The translations under genes and the position numbers were made by a program. Below are positions 60,599 through 64,000 of a stretch of DNA of 64,000 nucleotides, in pieces. Position 1 is the stretch's first letter. Each line of letters opens with the position of its first letter. This stretch comes from Prevotella sp. (GTDB lineage Bacteria; Bacteroidota; Bacteroidia; Bacteroidales; Bacteroidaceae), in contig JAGCPK010000078.1 of assembly GCA_017965725.1 (NCBI GenBank), positions 1 through 64,000 of the forward strand, read 5' to 3'. The notes beneath the pieces were generated by a model. The model ran no database searches and was not told the DNA's origin. It saw only the letters and a list, made by a program, of their open reading frames with translations.

Positions 60599-61066
60599 TT
60601 AATGGGTGGGATGATATTTCTTATAGTGTTCGAGGCGTTTCTGTAGCGACATCTTGGCATACTGTCGCCACTCCGTCGCTGGCCCCTTCAGATAACCCAG
60701 GTCATGCATTCGCCCGTAGGCCTCCAATTCGAAGGGATTCAGCAGATAGGCAGCATTCTTCAGTTGTCGCCTCATCCGAAGCCCCTTCACACAATACCAT
60801 AAATATAATAGGTAGAAACGGAGCCACGAGTCACCACACGACTGTGCCTGACGAAGATGGATCATCTCATGATTCTTCATGGTGTTATACGAGGCATTGA
60901 AGTTATCAGCCATCTCCTGCGTCGGAGCAAGAATCTTGCCAAAGAATGTCAGCCCATCATAGCCCTTGGGGAGCCAGAAGGTGTTCACCACAGCGGGCAT
61001 ATCGGCAATCCTACTCGGACGCACAGCCCGCCACATGATGGGTATAATCTGAAACATCATTCGCAT
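60599..61066 (-). CDS. Small HExxH protein, possible metallopeptidase
   Basis: A 155-residue protein. NHEMIHLRQAQ near residue 67 is an HExxH zinc-site pattern; a helix with FYLLYLWYCVKGLRM and the phrase NPFELEAYG, which could offer the third ligand, follow. This layout is like short M56/BlaR1-type peptidase cores, but the similarity is from memory. The open frame reaches upstream to 61396, but that part is antisense to ligA. The promoter box at 61075-61082 leaves ATGs at 61066, 61060 and 61057; all give a leader of only a few bases. Confidence 0.65.
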   Translation of the reverse strand: MRMMFQIIPIMWRAVRPSRIADMPAVVNTFWLPKGYDGLTFFGKILAPTQEMADNFNASYNTMKNHEMIHLRQAQSCGDSWLRFYLLYLWYCVKGLRMRRQLKNAAYLLNPFELEAYGRMHDLGYLKGPATEWRQYAKMSLQKRLEHYKKYHPTH

Positions 61067-61074
61067 AACGGCTG

Positions 61075-61082
61075 CAAAGGTA
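61075..61082 (-). promoter_or_regulatory. Promoter -7 box of the HExxH-EamA-phosphatase operon
   Basis: TACCTTTG on the minus strand, eight bases before the first ATG at 61066. GGTAAAAAAGTAAAA-type tandem words lie behind it. Confidence 0.55.
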
Positions 61083-61144
61083 CAAAAAAAAGTAAAAAGG
61101 TAAAAAAGTAAAAAGGTAAAAGATGTTATTAATCTTTTTTTTCG

Positions 61145-64000
<2,856 letters not shown>

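Overview
The window is a chromosomal segment from a Bacteroidales bacterium, most like Prevotella/Segatella. This rests on the -7 promoter box TAnnTTTG seen before many genes, SPOR, GldE, SusC-type and LruC-type proteins, a methylmalonyl-CoA branch, and the general style of the lipoproteins. It is mostly ordinary core genome with a few accessory loci. There are 56 protein genes (one cut by the right edge), seven tRNA genes, and two intergenic repeat arrays of the same family.

Layout. 1-4.6 kb: tRNA-Ser and tRNA-Glu, a phosphoglucomutase-type enzyme, a TPR protein and a pectate lyase lipoprotein. 4.6-5.5 kb: no protein gene; a 165-bp inverted-repeat element, a seven-unit 42-bp repeat array and an orphan promoter. 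5.5-9.1 kb: an indolepyruvate oxidoreductase pair with an aminotransferase. 9.2-11.9 kb: an outer-membrane protein and a strange aromatic-rich secreted protein. 12.0-17.7 kb: prmA, then a LacI regulator, altronate dehydratase, an NhaC-type antiporter and an unknown gene, which fits galacturonate use and so the pectate lyase nearby. 17.7-23.5 kb: zinc-ribbon protein, GH25 lysozyme, clostripain-type protease, gldE, ssb and a four-tRNA cluster. 23.7-33.0 kb: nspC with a hybrid histidine kinase, glmS, a sigma-70 paralogue, tRNA-Arg, AraC regulator with dapA, and an SPFH/NfeD pair.

33.1-45.5 kb: a TonB-dependent receptor, a LruC-domain lipoprotein, the methylmalonyl-CoA epimerase/decarboxylase operon (without a visible beta subunit), the second repeat array, and a 1209-residue secreted multidomain protein with a small dockerin protein. 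45.6-52.0 kb: a regulator/membrane-protein pair, then a long leftward operon SPOR-ruvX-def-TPR-CotH. 52.2-55.8 kb: a YtxH/holin-like trio, an MBL hydrolase, murB and a lipoprotein. 55.9-64 kb: pheS, two tandem histidine phosphatases (one with its catalytic motif lost), an EamA transporter, a small HExxH protein, ligA and a truncated secreted protein.

The least explained signal is the pair of repeat arrays (about 4974-5240 and 41024-41345). They share a core motif in opposite orientation, keep a 42-43 bp period while the reading frame drifts, and carry unit-junction palindromes in array 2. The motif TTTTGCACC of those junctions also builds the arms of the 165-bp inverted repeat beside array 1. 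The tandem phosphatase with a destroyed RHG motif is the clearest protein-level surprise.
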